NCBI GenBank assembly: GCA_018263005.1
Contig: JADFDH010000004.1
Coordinates: forward strand, 95,100 to 159,099
Length of the DNA: 64,000 nt
Direction of reading: 5' to 3'
Source of the DNA: Methanobacterium sp.
Lineage (GTDB): Archaea; Methanobacteriota; Methanobacteria; Methanobacteriales; Methanobacteriaceae
Made by a program: the position numbers and the translations under genes. This document shows positions 55,894-64,000 of this stretch, in pieces. The notes under the pieces are model-generated. The model saw only the letters and a list, made by a program, of their open reading frames with translations, ran no database searches and had not been told where the DNA came from. Numbering within the stretch: position 1 is the stretch's first letter; every line of letters starts with the position of its first letter.

Positions 55894-57381
55894 TTAATAA
55901 CTTAAATGACCTTTATCTGCCTGTAATTTCTTCCTCTTAGCCAGAATACATGGCCCACCCCGCTTACCCCCTAAAGGAACCTTTGGAGTTCCCATAGAAT
56001 TCATACAGCGGGCCATAACTGCAGCACCTAATGCCAAAGCATCTGAAACAAATAAAACACCTTCAAAATAGTCTTTAGTGTATTCCAGAATCAAATTTGG
56101 TTTTCTTCCTGTTATACCCGCTCTTCCAGTAATCCCTAAAACGGATCCTTGCGCGATGACATTTTCATCAATAGCTTCATCCAGTAACCTTTTAACGATA
56201 AGGGCACTCACATGATCCAGTGTAGCAAATAATGTATGTATATCTGTTTCCCGGAATATTTGATGTCCCATTTCAGTAAGTTGAGGGATCTGATCCCCAT
56301 TCTCCCCTATATCACACCCAATTAACGTTGTACCTGCGTTATATGCTGCTTCTGGATCTACCGGTACTGTTCCGAATCTTTCCCTGCCTTCAGGAACTTT
56401 TCTAATATCCACATATTTATGGATCTTCTCAGCATATTTGCGAGCGGCTTTCCAATCTGCTTTTTTTAATATGTCCCTATTGTAAAGATCCAGTGCTGCA
56501 CCACCCCTTTTATCAACTTTTTCTGTTCCTCTAATTATCGCATCAGAAACTGCTCCTGCTAGTCCCAGAAAATTTCCAACGGTACGGGCGTATGGTTCCT
56601 GGGCATTGGTTATTCTGCCTGCGAGTGTAGTTCCGAAATCCATGGAAACCACAGGATTACGATAATCTACATCAGTCCATTTAGCACCCGCTTTGATACC
56701 TGCAGTTACCAGTTCACCTTCCATTTCATTGGCTACAACTACTTTACCTGTGGGAGGAACTACGCTTACTACTGCTCCGTCAAACATCACCTGATTAAGT
56801 AAGGTGTAACTCTGTAATCTTTCAGGGAAATTATCCACAGACATAGCCGGTGACATCTTACGGGGAGGAATGCCTGCGTCAAGGCAACCATTGGCCAGTG
56901 CTATGATCAGTTCTCCAACTTCATCAGGAGATGCAAAACCTGCAGTTACACCAGTAGAACGTACTACAAAATCAAGATCCTCATCAATATCTAATTTAGC
57001 CTTTTTTACGGATTCCAATATAGTATCTCTTACCATTTCTGAGACAGATTCCTTGGTAAGCTCCACTTCCCATACCGTTTCTCCAAATACTTTCTCCCCT
57101 TCCTTTGGAGGGCGTATGTCCCTGGTCATTTTTACGGTCTTATCTATGAGATAGGTGTGACTATCTCTTAGATTAGTTGCTGTGAGAATGCATTTAGTGG
57201 TGGTGTTTCCCAGTTCAACTGATGCAACGATATAATAAATATCAGGAGTCATGGTTATACCTGCTCCTACTCTTTTCTTCACGCTATATGGATTGTATTT
57301 TATATCATCGAATCCTACGAACCTGCTTTTAGCCCTAACTGGCTTTGGACTTCTACTGAATATTTTCTTAAAAGGGGACAA
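55894..57381 (-). CDS. methanogenesis marker protein 14
   Basis: 495-residue Mmp14, a protein of the ASKHA (actin/Hsp70-like ATPase) type found in nearly all methanogens. Marks are VASVELGNTTTKCILTATNL, VSMDFGTTLAGRITNAQEPY and VLGITGRAGITGRKPNLIL. The actual reaction is not known; it is thought to reactivate or assemble a methanogenesis enzyme. The start is TTG after GGAGGTTATTCC. Leads the mmp14-cobY-PRC operon. Confidence 0.93.
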   Translation of the reverse strand: MSPFKKIFSRSPKPVRAKSRFVGFDDIKYNPYSVKKRVGAGITMTPDIYYIVASVELGNTTTKCILTATNLRDSHTYLIDKTVKMTRDIRPPKEGEKVFGETVWEVELTKESVSEMVRDTILESVKKAKLDIDEDLDFVVRSTGVTAGFASPDEVGELIIALANGCLDAGIPPRKMSPAMSVDNFPERLQSYTLLNQVMFDGAVVSVVPPTGKVVVANEMEGELVTAGIKAGAKWTDVDYRNPVVSMDFGTTLAGRITNAQEPYARTVGNFLGLAGAVSDAIIRGTEKVDKRGGAALDLYNRDILKKADWKAARKYAEKIHKYVDIRKVPEGRERFGTVPVDPEAAYNAGTTLIGCDIGENGDQIPQLTEMGHQIFRETDIHTLFATLDHVSALIVKRLLDEAIDENVIAQGSVLGITGRAGITGRKPNLILEYTKDYFEGVLFVSDALALGAAVMARCMNSMGTPKVPLGGKRGGPCILAKRKKLQADKGHLSY

Positions 57382-57537
57382 GGAATAACCTCCGAATAAA
57401 CTTGTTCAATATTAGGTTTAATAGAAATTAATATAAAGATTATGATAAATCATTCAATTTATCCAAAATTAAAAATAGATAATAAGCTCATTATGGGCAA
57501 AAATGGTTCTAAAATTAAAAATTAGAAAAAATAATGT

Positions 57538-57969
57538 TTAACTTGTTCTAACCAACAAAATTGTGCAAGGAGCCGAATGTACAACCTTTTCAGAAACACT
57601 TCCCAACAGTTTTTTGTCAACGATGTTCTTTCCGGTTCCTAAAATTATCAGGTCCACCTCCTCTTTTTCAGCTAAATTTACGATTTCATCGGCAGGATTA
57701 CCCTCTAATAGTACCCTACGGAAATTTACCATATAATGGCTGGGAGATTGGAATTCCTGTGCCAAACTATCTAATATCTCTTCACCTTTACTGCGAAGTT
57801 CAGTGCCCATCATTTCCTTAACTTTCTTGGGAGTAAGGAAGGGCACGGAAGTTTCAACCACATATACACCAATAATTTCTACCGGTTTATCGGTTAGGAT
57901 GTTTAAGGTGTGTTCAATTATTTCATCCATGTATTCGCCCATGGTAGCTACCAGTATTTTTTCATACAT
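57538..57969 (-). CDS. universal stress protein (UspA) family
   Basis: 143 residues, ATP-binding type Usp: N-terminal [16 protein letters not shown]-terminal [20 protein letters not shown] and CTILLVR, with the G-x2-G-x9-G/S pattern. Probably a stress sensor or regulator of the exchanger encoded just upstream. The ATG at 57969 follows GAGTTGAT. It lies 11 bp after the exchanger gene, so they share a transcript. Confidence 0.9.
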   Translation of the reverse strand: MYEKILVATMGEYMDEIIEHTLNILTDKPVEIIGVYVVETSVPFLTPKKVKEMMGTELRSKGEEILDSLAQEFQSPSHYMVNFRRVLLEGNPADEIVNLAEKEEVDLIILGTGKNIVDKKLLGSVSEKVVHSAPCTILLVRTS

Positions 57970-57980
57970 TTTGATCAACT

Positions 57981-58982
57981 CTATGAAAATATGAATATTC
58001 TTAATATAGCATAGGATATGTAGGTAGCAATTAATATTATGCCTCCTATCCTATTTAATTTCATTTTTCCAGTCCTGATAAGTACCATCAATAAGATGGT
58101 TACGAAGATCATCACCGGTGCGTCGAAAGATAAAGAGAGTGGTTCAACAGGTACTGACATTACCAGGGCAGGGATCCCTATTCCTATGAGGATGTTGAAT
58201 GTGTTACTACCCAGAACAGTTCCAATAGAAAGATCATGCAATCCCTTCATGGCAGAGGATAAAGTGACAACCAGTTCTGGTATGCTGGTACCGATGGCCA
58301 GGGTGAATAATCCCATGATCATCTCTGGTATACCTGCGATGCTGGCCAGTTCCACTGCACTGAATACCAATATTCTACATCCAACTATTAATCCTAATAA
58401 TCCTAATATGGTAAATCCGATGGTTTTTTTATTAATGGATTTCTTTTCAGGACTAATTTGATCCATGGATCTAAAATCACGATCTTTTTCATCAACAACA
58501 GTTTCCTGTTTATTTTTTCTTTCTGCTTTTATCAACAACCATAGATAGAAACAATATACGGTTATCATCACTATTGATGCAATCCAGTTAATATCCCCAA
58601 AGAACATGAAGAATAGAAGTATCAGTCCGGTGATTAGTGTCATCATCCAATCTCTGGTTAAACCTTGTTTATTGGTTCTAATTACTCCAGCAACTGTTGC
58701 AGAGATTCCCAGTATACCCGCAATATTCCAGATATTTGAACCGATTACTGTGCCTACCCCAATATCTACACTTCCAGATAAGGTAGCTATTAGTGCTGAT
58801 CCGAATTCGGGTAGTGATGTTCCTATTGCTGATGCTGTGACCCCTAATATGATTTGAGAGATGCCTAATGCAGACCCGATATCAACTAGATTATCCACAA
58901 AAACATCTGCTGATTTAACAACTATTATCAGGGAAATCACTAAAGCAATAATGTATATTACTATTTCTAACAAATATTTCAC
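57981..58982 (-). CDS. calcium/sodium exchanger (CaCA family)
   Basis: 333-residue cation antiporter with about ten membrane helices and the two alpha repeats of the family: [19 protein letters not shown] with TVIGSNIWN, and [17 protein letters not shown] with TVLGSNTFN. The acidic residues of both repeats bind the cation. Likely exports calcium against sodium or protons. The start is uncertain: GTG at 58982 overlaps a possible GGTGA site, so a TTG at 58973 is possible. Pairs with UspA. Confidence 0.9.
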   Translation of the reverse strand: MKYLLEIVIYIIALVISLIIVVKSADVFVDNLVDIGSALGISQIILGVTASAIGTSLPEFGSALIATLSGSVDIGVGTVIGSNIWNIAGILGISATVAGVIRTNKQGLTRDWMMTLITGLILLFFMFFGDINWIASIVMITVYCFYLWLLIKAERKNKQETVVDEKDRDFRSMDQISPEKKSINKKTIGFTILGLLGLIVGCRILVFSAVELASIAGIPEMIMGLFTLAIGTSIPELVVTLSSAMKGLHDLSIGTVLGSNTFNILIGIGIPALVMSVPVEPLSLSFDAPVMIFVTILLMVLIRTGKMKLNRIGGIILIATYISYAILRIFIFS

Positions 58983-59087
58983 CGGAAATATGTTTCCTTT
59001 TACCCATATAAGTATTTTTGTATCACTATTAAATCAATGATATTATAAAATAATAAGAACCCAGTTAAAGTTATTCATTTTAATAAA

Positions 59088-59122
59088 ATAAAAAAAAAAG
59101 TTTTTAGGCGATAAAATCGCCT
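59088..59122 (-). terminator. terminator of the mtr operon
   Basis: Perfect 7-bp stem AGGCGAT/ATCGCCT with a 3-nt loop, followed on the reverse strand by AAAAAC and ten T residues. It starts 16 bp after the mtrH stop. Confidence 0.75.
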
Positions 59123-59137
59123 TGTTTTTTTACTGTC

Positions 59138-60091
59138 TTATACCAGTTTGAAGAATGGGTGGTCTTCAACCATTTCGGTTCCCAGGTCTTTAGCAGCTTC
59201 GGCTAGGAATATATCAGCCATTGCACATGCTGGGAAAGCCATTGAACAGTTTTCAATAGGTCCGATGAGCACGAAGTCTCCACCTGCCATCTGCATGATT
59301 AGGTTGGATCCTACGTCAGCTACAGGCCATGCTTCTGCGTGGCCTTTTCCACCTTTTTCTACTGGTTTTTTGTAGTCTCTCATCCAATCCCATGCGGATG
59401 GTACGTTGTGGATACCTGCACCTGATGGGTATCCCCATTTAGCTTTCTGCATGAAGGATGCTCTGACTGCTGGTCCTGCACCCTGACCTAATGGGGTAAC
59501 TGCTACGTCCATTAATGGTTTGTCAATACCGGATTCAGCCGCCATTTCTAACAGACCTTTGTCCAGTACGCTTCCACCGTTTTCCCAGATATCTAATTTA
59601 CCCTGGGGTGTCATATCCATAGCGTTGAACCCGAGAACAATTGAAGCGGATAAATCAGTTTTTCCTACTTCAACAATTTCTTCAGCTTCTGCTGCCATGT
59701 TTATGGAGTTATAGATTGCTCTGTCAGCTAATCCTACTTCTGTTGCGTATTTTGCTCCGGCTATCCTTGCTTCTGCTGATGTTGAGTCTATGAGGAATGG
59801 GTAGTCAGAATGTTCTCCTACAAATTCCAGATATTTAACTATTGCTTCTGGTGTTTGTCCGAAGGTGTGTACCCAATGTGGGTTACCTGTTGTGTCGGAC
59901 ATTTCTTCCTGTGTTTTCATCAAGGCTTGTGCTGCTTCTGCGTCGAATACACCTGCTTTTTCATCTTCTATTATTTTGTGTCCACCATAAAATATGGTTC
60001 CTGCTAAAACAGTTGGATATTCTCCTGGCTGTCCTCCACATTTGACGCCAGCTATATCTAAAACAACTTGTTCTTTGTCAAATCTAAACAT
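59138..60091 (-). CDS. mtrH: tetrahydromethanopterin S-methyltransferase subunit H
   Basis: 317-residue soluble subunit that moves the methyl group from methyl-H4MPT to the corrinoid on MtrA. TIM-barrel protein: RFDKEQVVLDIAGVKCGGQP, FLIDSTSAEARI, VLGFNAMDMTPQGKLDIW. TGGAGGTTTATGT precedes the ATG. Last gene of mtrEDCBAFGH, ending in a terminator. Confidence 0.97.
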   Translation of the reverse strand: MFRFDKEQVVLDIAGVKCGGQPGEYPTVLAGTIFYGGHKIIEDEKAGVFDAEAAQALMKTQEEMSDTTGNPHWVHTFGQTPEAIVKYLEFVGEHSDYPFLIDSTSAEARIAGAKYATEVGLADRAIYNSINMAAEAEEIVEVGKTDLSASIVLGFNAMDMTPQGKLDIWENGGSVLDKGLLEMAAESGIDKPLMDVAVTPLGQGAGPAVRASFMQKAKWGYPSGAGIHNVPSAWDWMRDYKKPVEKGGKGHAEAWPVADVGSNLIMQMAGGDFVLIGPIENCSMAFPACAMADIFLAEAAKDLGTEMVEDHPFFKLV

Positions 60092-60109
60092 ACATAAACC
60101 TCCATTTTA

Positions 60110-60364
60110 TTAGATTCCACTAAAGGCTGATAAGATTGCTCCTACCTTAACCACTTTGAATGCCACAAATAGGATTATCAGTCCTATTATTATTCCATAT
60201 AAAATTCCAATATCTCTTCCTATTTGTTGACCCATTCGCTGATTGATTTCTCCCCAAGTGAACTCTACTTTGTCTTCCATGTCATCTAATCGTTCGTTAG
60301 CTTGGTTGAATGCTTCTGTAGGGACAATGACGGTTGGTATTATATCTTTATCTTCGTCTGCCAT
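60110..60364 (-). CDS. mtrG: tetrahydromethanopterin S-methyltransferase subunit G
   Basis: 84-residue subunit with one C-terminal membrane helix (about 56-76) and a helical head ([20 protein letters not shown]). TCGGAGGATGATAAA precedes the ATG. Lies 18 bp before mtrH. Structural stalk of the complex. Confidence 0.95.
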   Translation of the reverse strand: MADEDKDIIPTVIVPTEAFNQANERLDDMEDKVEFTWGEINQRMGQQIGRDIGILYGIIIGLIILFVAFKVVKVGAILSAFSGI

Positions 60365-60368
60365 TTTA

Positions 60369-60572
60369 TCATCCTCCGAAGTATAATCTCCAAATCGCGA
60401 ATGGTAGAACTAAGATCAATGCCAGTATTAGTCCTACAGCCATTCCCCATAAACGGCTGGCCATAAGTCCGGCAAATAACCTTTGATCTCTGCCAATCAG
60501 TTGAGTTCGGTATTTTACATCTGCTGCAACTTTTCTAATGCCTCTAATGTTAGGTTTATTTGATATTAACAT
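60369..60572 (-). CDS. mtrF: tetrahydromethanopterin S-methyltransferase subunit F
   Basis: 67-residue subunit with one C-terminal membrane helix. The head ([20 protein letters not shown]) resembles the C-terminal part of MtrA, to which MtrF is related. TAGGGGGTTTTTAG precedes the ATG. It lies 4 bp before mtrG. Confidence 0.95.
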   Translation of the reverse strand: MLISNKPNIRGIRKVAADVKYRTQLIGRDQRLFAGLMASRLWGMAVGLILALILVLPFAIWRLYFGG

Positions 60573-60583
60573 CTAAAAACCCC

Positions 60584-61306
60584 CTATTTCAAGAGTAATA
60601 TTGTTCCAATGATCAGTGTGAAGGCTAGACCGACCATTATTCCCTGAACTTTTCCGGCGTACATACCTGCGAATATCCTGTTTATTCCACCAATTGATTT
60701 AATTTGTGTTTGGATATTTCGCATTCTGGCCTCTATCAATGCTGTTTCTGGGGCTACAGGTGGTACTGCTTCACCTTCTTCTTCTTCTTCGCCGCCTTCT
60801 TCCACTTCGACGACCATTGCTTCTTCTTCGAATGCTCCGGGATCTTTTTCTATGCACTCTTTGATCTTGGATTGTATAGCTGCTGCGTCTTCTGTGTCGA
60901 TAATACTTACTATTTCCAGTTGTTGCTGGAATCTTTCAATTCCTTCATCTGGAATGTTTTCTATGAATGGAATTGCTCCAGTTGCGTCAACTATCTTCCT
61001 TTTTTCTGGGTCAACTCCATTGGCGTGAAGTGCTTCTATACTCTGACCTGTGATATGTCCCTGAACCTCTGATCCACACAGGACCAGGAATCTGATGTTA
61101 GGGTTACTTATTAGGTTAGCCATCATCTTTTCGATTCCGAGGTTTTCGGTTTTGCAAGGCCCGGCTATGGCTGCTCCGGCATCCACTGGTATTTGCTCTA
61201 TGTGAGAAGCCAGTGTTGCTGCTGCAACTGGACTTTCTGGGTCTCCGACCACGTAGTCTCCATTTATAACCGGCCATCCTTCTGCTGGTGATTTTTTCTC
61301 AGCCAA
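60584..61306 (-). CDS. mtrA: tetrahydromethanopterin S-methyltransferase subunit A (corrinoid protein)
   Basis: 240 residues, carries the cobamide that is methylated by MtrH and demethylated to coenzyme M. The TTG at 61306, after AGGAGGTG, places the known cobalt ligand at H84 (VQGH), supporting this start over the GTG at 61315. A flexible linker rich in Glu and Gly (about 168-190) leads to a C-terminal membrane helix. Twelve bp before mtrF. Confidence 0.97.
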   Translation of the reverse strand: MAEKKSPAEGWPVINGDYVVGDPESPVAAATLASHIEQIPVDAGAAIAGPCKTENLGIEKMMANLISNPNIRFLVLCGSEVQGHITGQSIEALHANGVDPEKRKIVDATGAIPFIENIPDEGIERFQQQLEIVSIIDTEDAAAIQSKIKECIEKDPGAFEEEAMVVEVEEGGEEEEEGEAVPPVAPETALIEARMRNIQTQIKSIGGINRIFAGMYAGKVQGIMVGLAFTLIIGTILLLK

Positions 61307-61318
61307 CTTTAACACCTC

Positions 61319-61621
61319 CTATAAGAATAGCGCGACCAGTAGAATTAGTCCCAATACGAAACCATATACCATGTTGGTTAGTTTACCTGCTGTTAGGTAA
61401 ACTCCTTCTCTGCCGGGATAAGATCCTTCAGAGACGGTGGTTGGATCAAGGGAAGTATATAAATCTTCTACTGCAATCTCTAATTCATTTAATTGTTCAT
61501 TCACTCCATCTAGGGATACTAAAACAGCTCCTTTCATAGCTGCCCCCAGCATACCTGTGGAGGGGTCAAGGGTTAAATTGGATTCAGGAGCAATTTGTAT
61601 TAAAGGTAACATTTCTGCCAT
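61319..61621 (-). CDS. mtrB: tetrahydromethanopterin S-methyltransferase subunit B
   Basis: 100-residue subunit with one C-terminal membrane helix (about 80-100). [20 protein letters not shown] is typical of the family. GGAGGAATCAAA precedes the ATG. It lies 12 bp after mtrC and 12 bp before mtrA. Confidence 0.95.
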   Translation of the reverse strand: MAEMLPLIQIAPESNLTLDPSTGMLGAAMKGAVLVSLDGVNEQLNELEIAVEDLYTSLDPTTVSEGSYPGREGVYLTAGKLTNMVYGFVLGLILLVALFL

Positions 61622-61633
61622 TTTGATTCCTCC

Positions 61634-62446
61634 TTACATCTCCTCTTCAGGCCACCAACCAGACCATTTAACTGATGCAGCGTCTTCAGCTGATGATTGG
61701 ATAAATGCGCTGATTGATATAAACCAGGCTATTGCGCCGATTATGGCTATTACCCACCATACTTTGGAGACACCGATTCCTAATATGCCCACTATAGCCA
61801 TGGACATAAATGCGGTTGATGCTGCAAGTTTAAGTGTCCTGCCTCTATCTTCTTGTGGTCCTAAACAGGCGTTGAATGGATGTTGTATAGCCATGGTGTT
61901 CAGGATGAATAATAAACCTATAAATCCAGTGGATACTACGGTGGTGAGTATAGCTGGCATTCCTATGCTTCCTGCTATTGCAGCTGAAAATCCGATTACT
62001 GATATGGCTGCTGCGCCTGATAGTTCAACTGTACATCTTACCAAAATAGGTATTTTCATCTTCAAAATTTTAGTTCCAACTAGAGCCACTATTGCCCCTA
62101 TGATCATGGCTAAAACTACTCCAAATATAGGGCCGAGTAAGACATTCAGACCGCTGCCAAATATTATGGCACCAGCTATTCCTGCTAGGGATCCTATGAT
62201 ACCAATAGCCAATGACATGTATCCTATGGAAGGCACCCCTGTACCTAAACCATAACTGGCTACTCGAGCTATAGCATCAGCACCCCATATTATGGCGCAT
62301 ACTGCTCCTAATGCTCCGAATAGTGGTCCTAATATTGGTACGAATGGAACTAAGTATAATAGAACAAGGCCACCTACTAGTCCTAATGCTAAGGTTTGTT
62401 TTGGATCTATTGCGGATGTTCCGCCTCCTCCTGCTGCTACTGACAT
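61634..62446 (-). CDS. mtrC: tetrahydromethanopterin S-methyltransferase subunit C
   Basis: 270-residue subunit with about seven or more membrane helices, part of the sodium-pumping core. Begins MSVAAGGGGTSAIDPKQTLA. The ATG at 62446 shares its A with the TAA stop of mtrD (TAATG), a coupled junction, and AAGGAGGTG lies upstream. The reading extended to 62512 has no site and was rejected. Confidence 0.96.
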   Translation of the reverse strand: MSVAAGGGGTSAIDPKQTLALGLVGGLVLLYLVPFVPILGPLFGALGAVCAIIWGADAIARVASYGLGTGVPSIGYMSLAIGIIGSLAGIAGAIIFGSGLNVLLGPIFGVVLAMIIGAIVALVGTKILKMKIPILVRCTVELSGAAAISVIGFSAAIAGSIGMPAILTTVVSTGFIGLLFILNTMAIQHPFNACLGPQEDRGRTLKLAASTAFMSMAIVGILGIGVSKVWWVIAIIGAIAWFISISAFIQSSAEDAASVKWSGWWPEEEM

Positions 62447-63171
62447 TATACTGCACCTCCTTGAAGTAATAACACTCCTATAACTCCAATTACTATAGAG
62501 GCTACTATGCATCCTAAAACTCCTCGTGGGAGTCTTTTGAATTTAGGATCATGGAATCCTTCTATGGTTCCACCAATGTTGTAGGAGGCTATAACTGAGT
62601 TAACAAAGAACACTGCTAAAGCGAATATTCCAGCCATCATAGCTGCGGATACAGATGTTGTTTGACCAGGTAGTAAAGCATAGGCAGGTAATTCAACTAA
62701 TCCTGTGTACAGGAAGTAATAAATTAAACCTCCTCCAATTCCACCTAACAATCCTCCGATTACTCCGCTTACATAACAAACGGTGGGTATTCCGTGTCCT
62801 TCTGTTCCAGGGGTTACATATTTTTCTTGTTCTAGTCCAGTAATAGGATCTTTGGTCACTTTAGCAGAAACTGGTACGGTTCCTACACCCCATATGTACA
62901 CCCAGTTACCTACAAGCATGGTTATAGCTATCATTAAAGCTGAACCAGCTGCACCTGCCAGCAGTACTAACCAGAGCGGAGATCCTGTGGCTGCTGCTGC
63001 TGTTATAAGCCCAGTCATAGCACTTCCTGCTGCTAACATAGCAGTACCAGTTCCTACACCTGTTGCTGTTGCTATAGCCGCTGGAGCACCCCCTACTGGT
63101 AAGAAGTGTACACCCCCACCTACCAGGACTCCCCCCACGGTTACAGCACCGATTAATAATAATGGGTCCAT
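62446..63171 (-). CDS. mtrD: tetrahydromethanopterin S-methyltransferase subunit D
   Basis: 241-residue core membrane subunit with about six helices: DPLLLIGAVTVGGVLVGGGV, ATGVGTGTAMLAAGSAMTGL. AGGAGGTTTA precedes ATG ATG at 63174/63171; the second has better spacing. Together with MtrC and MtrE it forms the sodium channel that drives energy conservation. Confidence 0.95.
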   Translation of the reverse strand: MDPLLLIGAVTVGGVLVGGGVHFLPVGGAPAAIATATGVGTGTAMLAAGSAMTGLITAAAATGSPLWLVLLAGAAGSALMIAITMLVGNWVYIWGVGTVPVSAKVTKDPITGLEQEKYVTPGTEGHGIPTVCYVSGVIGGLLGGIGGGLIYYFLYTGLVELPAYALLPGQTTSVSAAMMAGIFALAVFFVNSVIASYNIGGTIEGFHDPKFKRLPRGVLGCIVASIVIGVIGVLLLQGGAV

Positions 63172-63182
63172 CATTAAACCTC

Positions 63183-64000
<818 letters not shown>

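Noticed and set aside
59100..59125. possible riboswitch near mtrH
   Set aside because: It is a simple stem with a T-run after the last gene, best read as a terminator.
61307..61315. GTG start for mtrA
   Set aside because: The GTG is part of the AGGAGGTG ribosome site, and only the TTG at 61306 places the cobalt ligand at residue 84.
62447..62512. N-terminal extension of mtrC
   Set aside because: It lies inside mtrD in another frame; the normal MtrC start with a strong ribosome site is at 62446.

Overview
The window is a piece of an AT-rich archaeal chromosome from a hydrogenotrophic methanogen of the order Methanobacteriales, most likely a mesophilic Methanobacterium-like organism. The evidence is direct. 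At the right end is the Mtr methyltransferase operon (mtrE, cut by the edge, through mtrH). There is also an mvhDGAB [NiFe]-hydrogenase operon, an atypical seryl-tRNA synthetase, tyrosine decarboxylase MfnA, a MsvR-type redox regulator, methanogenesis marker 14, Pcc1, Trm56 and an A-type ATPase subunit. Gene starts are typically preceded by GGTGAT or GGAGG sites. TTG and GTG starts are common, and a few genes look leaderless with a TATA box about 25 bp upstream. No CRISPR array, insertion sequence, rRNA or prophage was seen.

Region by region. 1-7.4 kb: the last A-ATPase gene, DUF22 and DUF61 genes, small hypotheticals, a tRNA-Gln just upstream of an ATP-grasp gene, a solitary Cas4-like nuclease, and an ABC-2 drug-type exporter. 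7.5-12 kb: a metallo-beta-lactamase/double-rhodanese protein, a tocopherol-cyclase-like protein, a PPOX flavoprotein and an AlkD-like repair protein. 11.7-15.5 kb: an accessory block read leftward, with a PadR regulator, three GyrI-like ligand-binding proteins, a DUF3795 cysteine-rich protein and two related membrane proteins. 15.5-18 kb: a gene-poor stretch with two very small ORFs, then a winged-helix/membrane-protein pair, DUF2769 and a small multidrug-export-family protein. 18.3-23 kb: inositol-phosphate synthase, a two-gene operon of a papain-like and a caspase-like protease, and a large GT-C-like membrane protein.

23-34 kb: pyruvate carboxylase subunit B, larC-queC, and msvR divergent from a rubredoxin-Hcp fusion with a cupin and a zinc-ribbon protein. 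Then come cobalamin genes (cbiS-like fusion and cobS), trm56 and a secreted sugar-dehydrogenase-like protein. 34-46 kb: upp, fumarase beta, mfnA, ppsA, L10e, pcc1-serS, a nucleotidyltransferase-FKBP operon, a PsbP-like lipoprotein and pyrC. 46-54 kb: mvhDGAB, sufCB and fae. 54-59 kb: small proteins, mmp14-cobY-PRC barrel, and an exchanger/UspA pair. 59-64 kb: mtr operon.

How they work together. Mtr, Mvh, Fae, MfnA and Mmp14 belong to or support methanogenesis. CbiS, CobS and CobY supply the corrinoid that MtrA carries. PycB, PpsA and fumarase beta serve anabolic carbon flow. The MsvR/Rbx-Hcp region is an oxidative/nitrosative stress module with two operator-like boxes. The stretches least explained by known biology are the papain/caspase pair, the PadR/GyrI block, and the two tiny ORFs around 15.7-16.2 kb.
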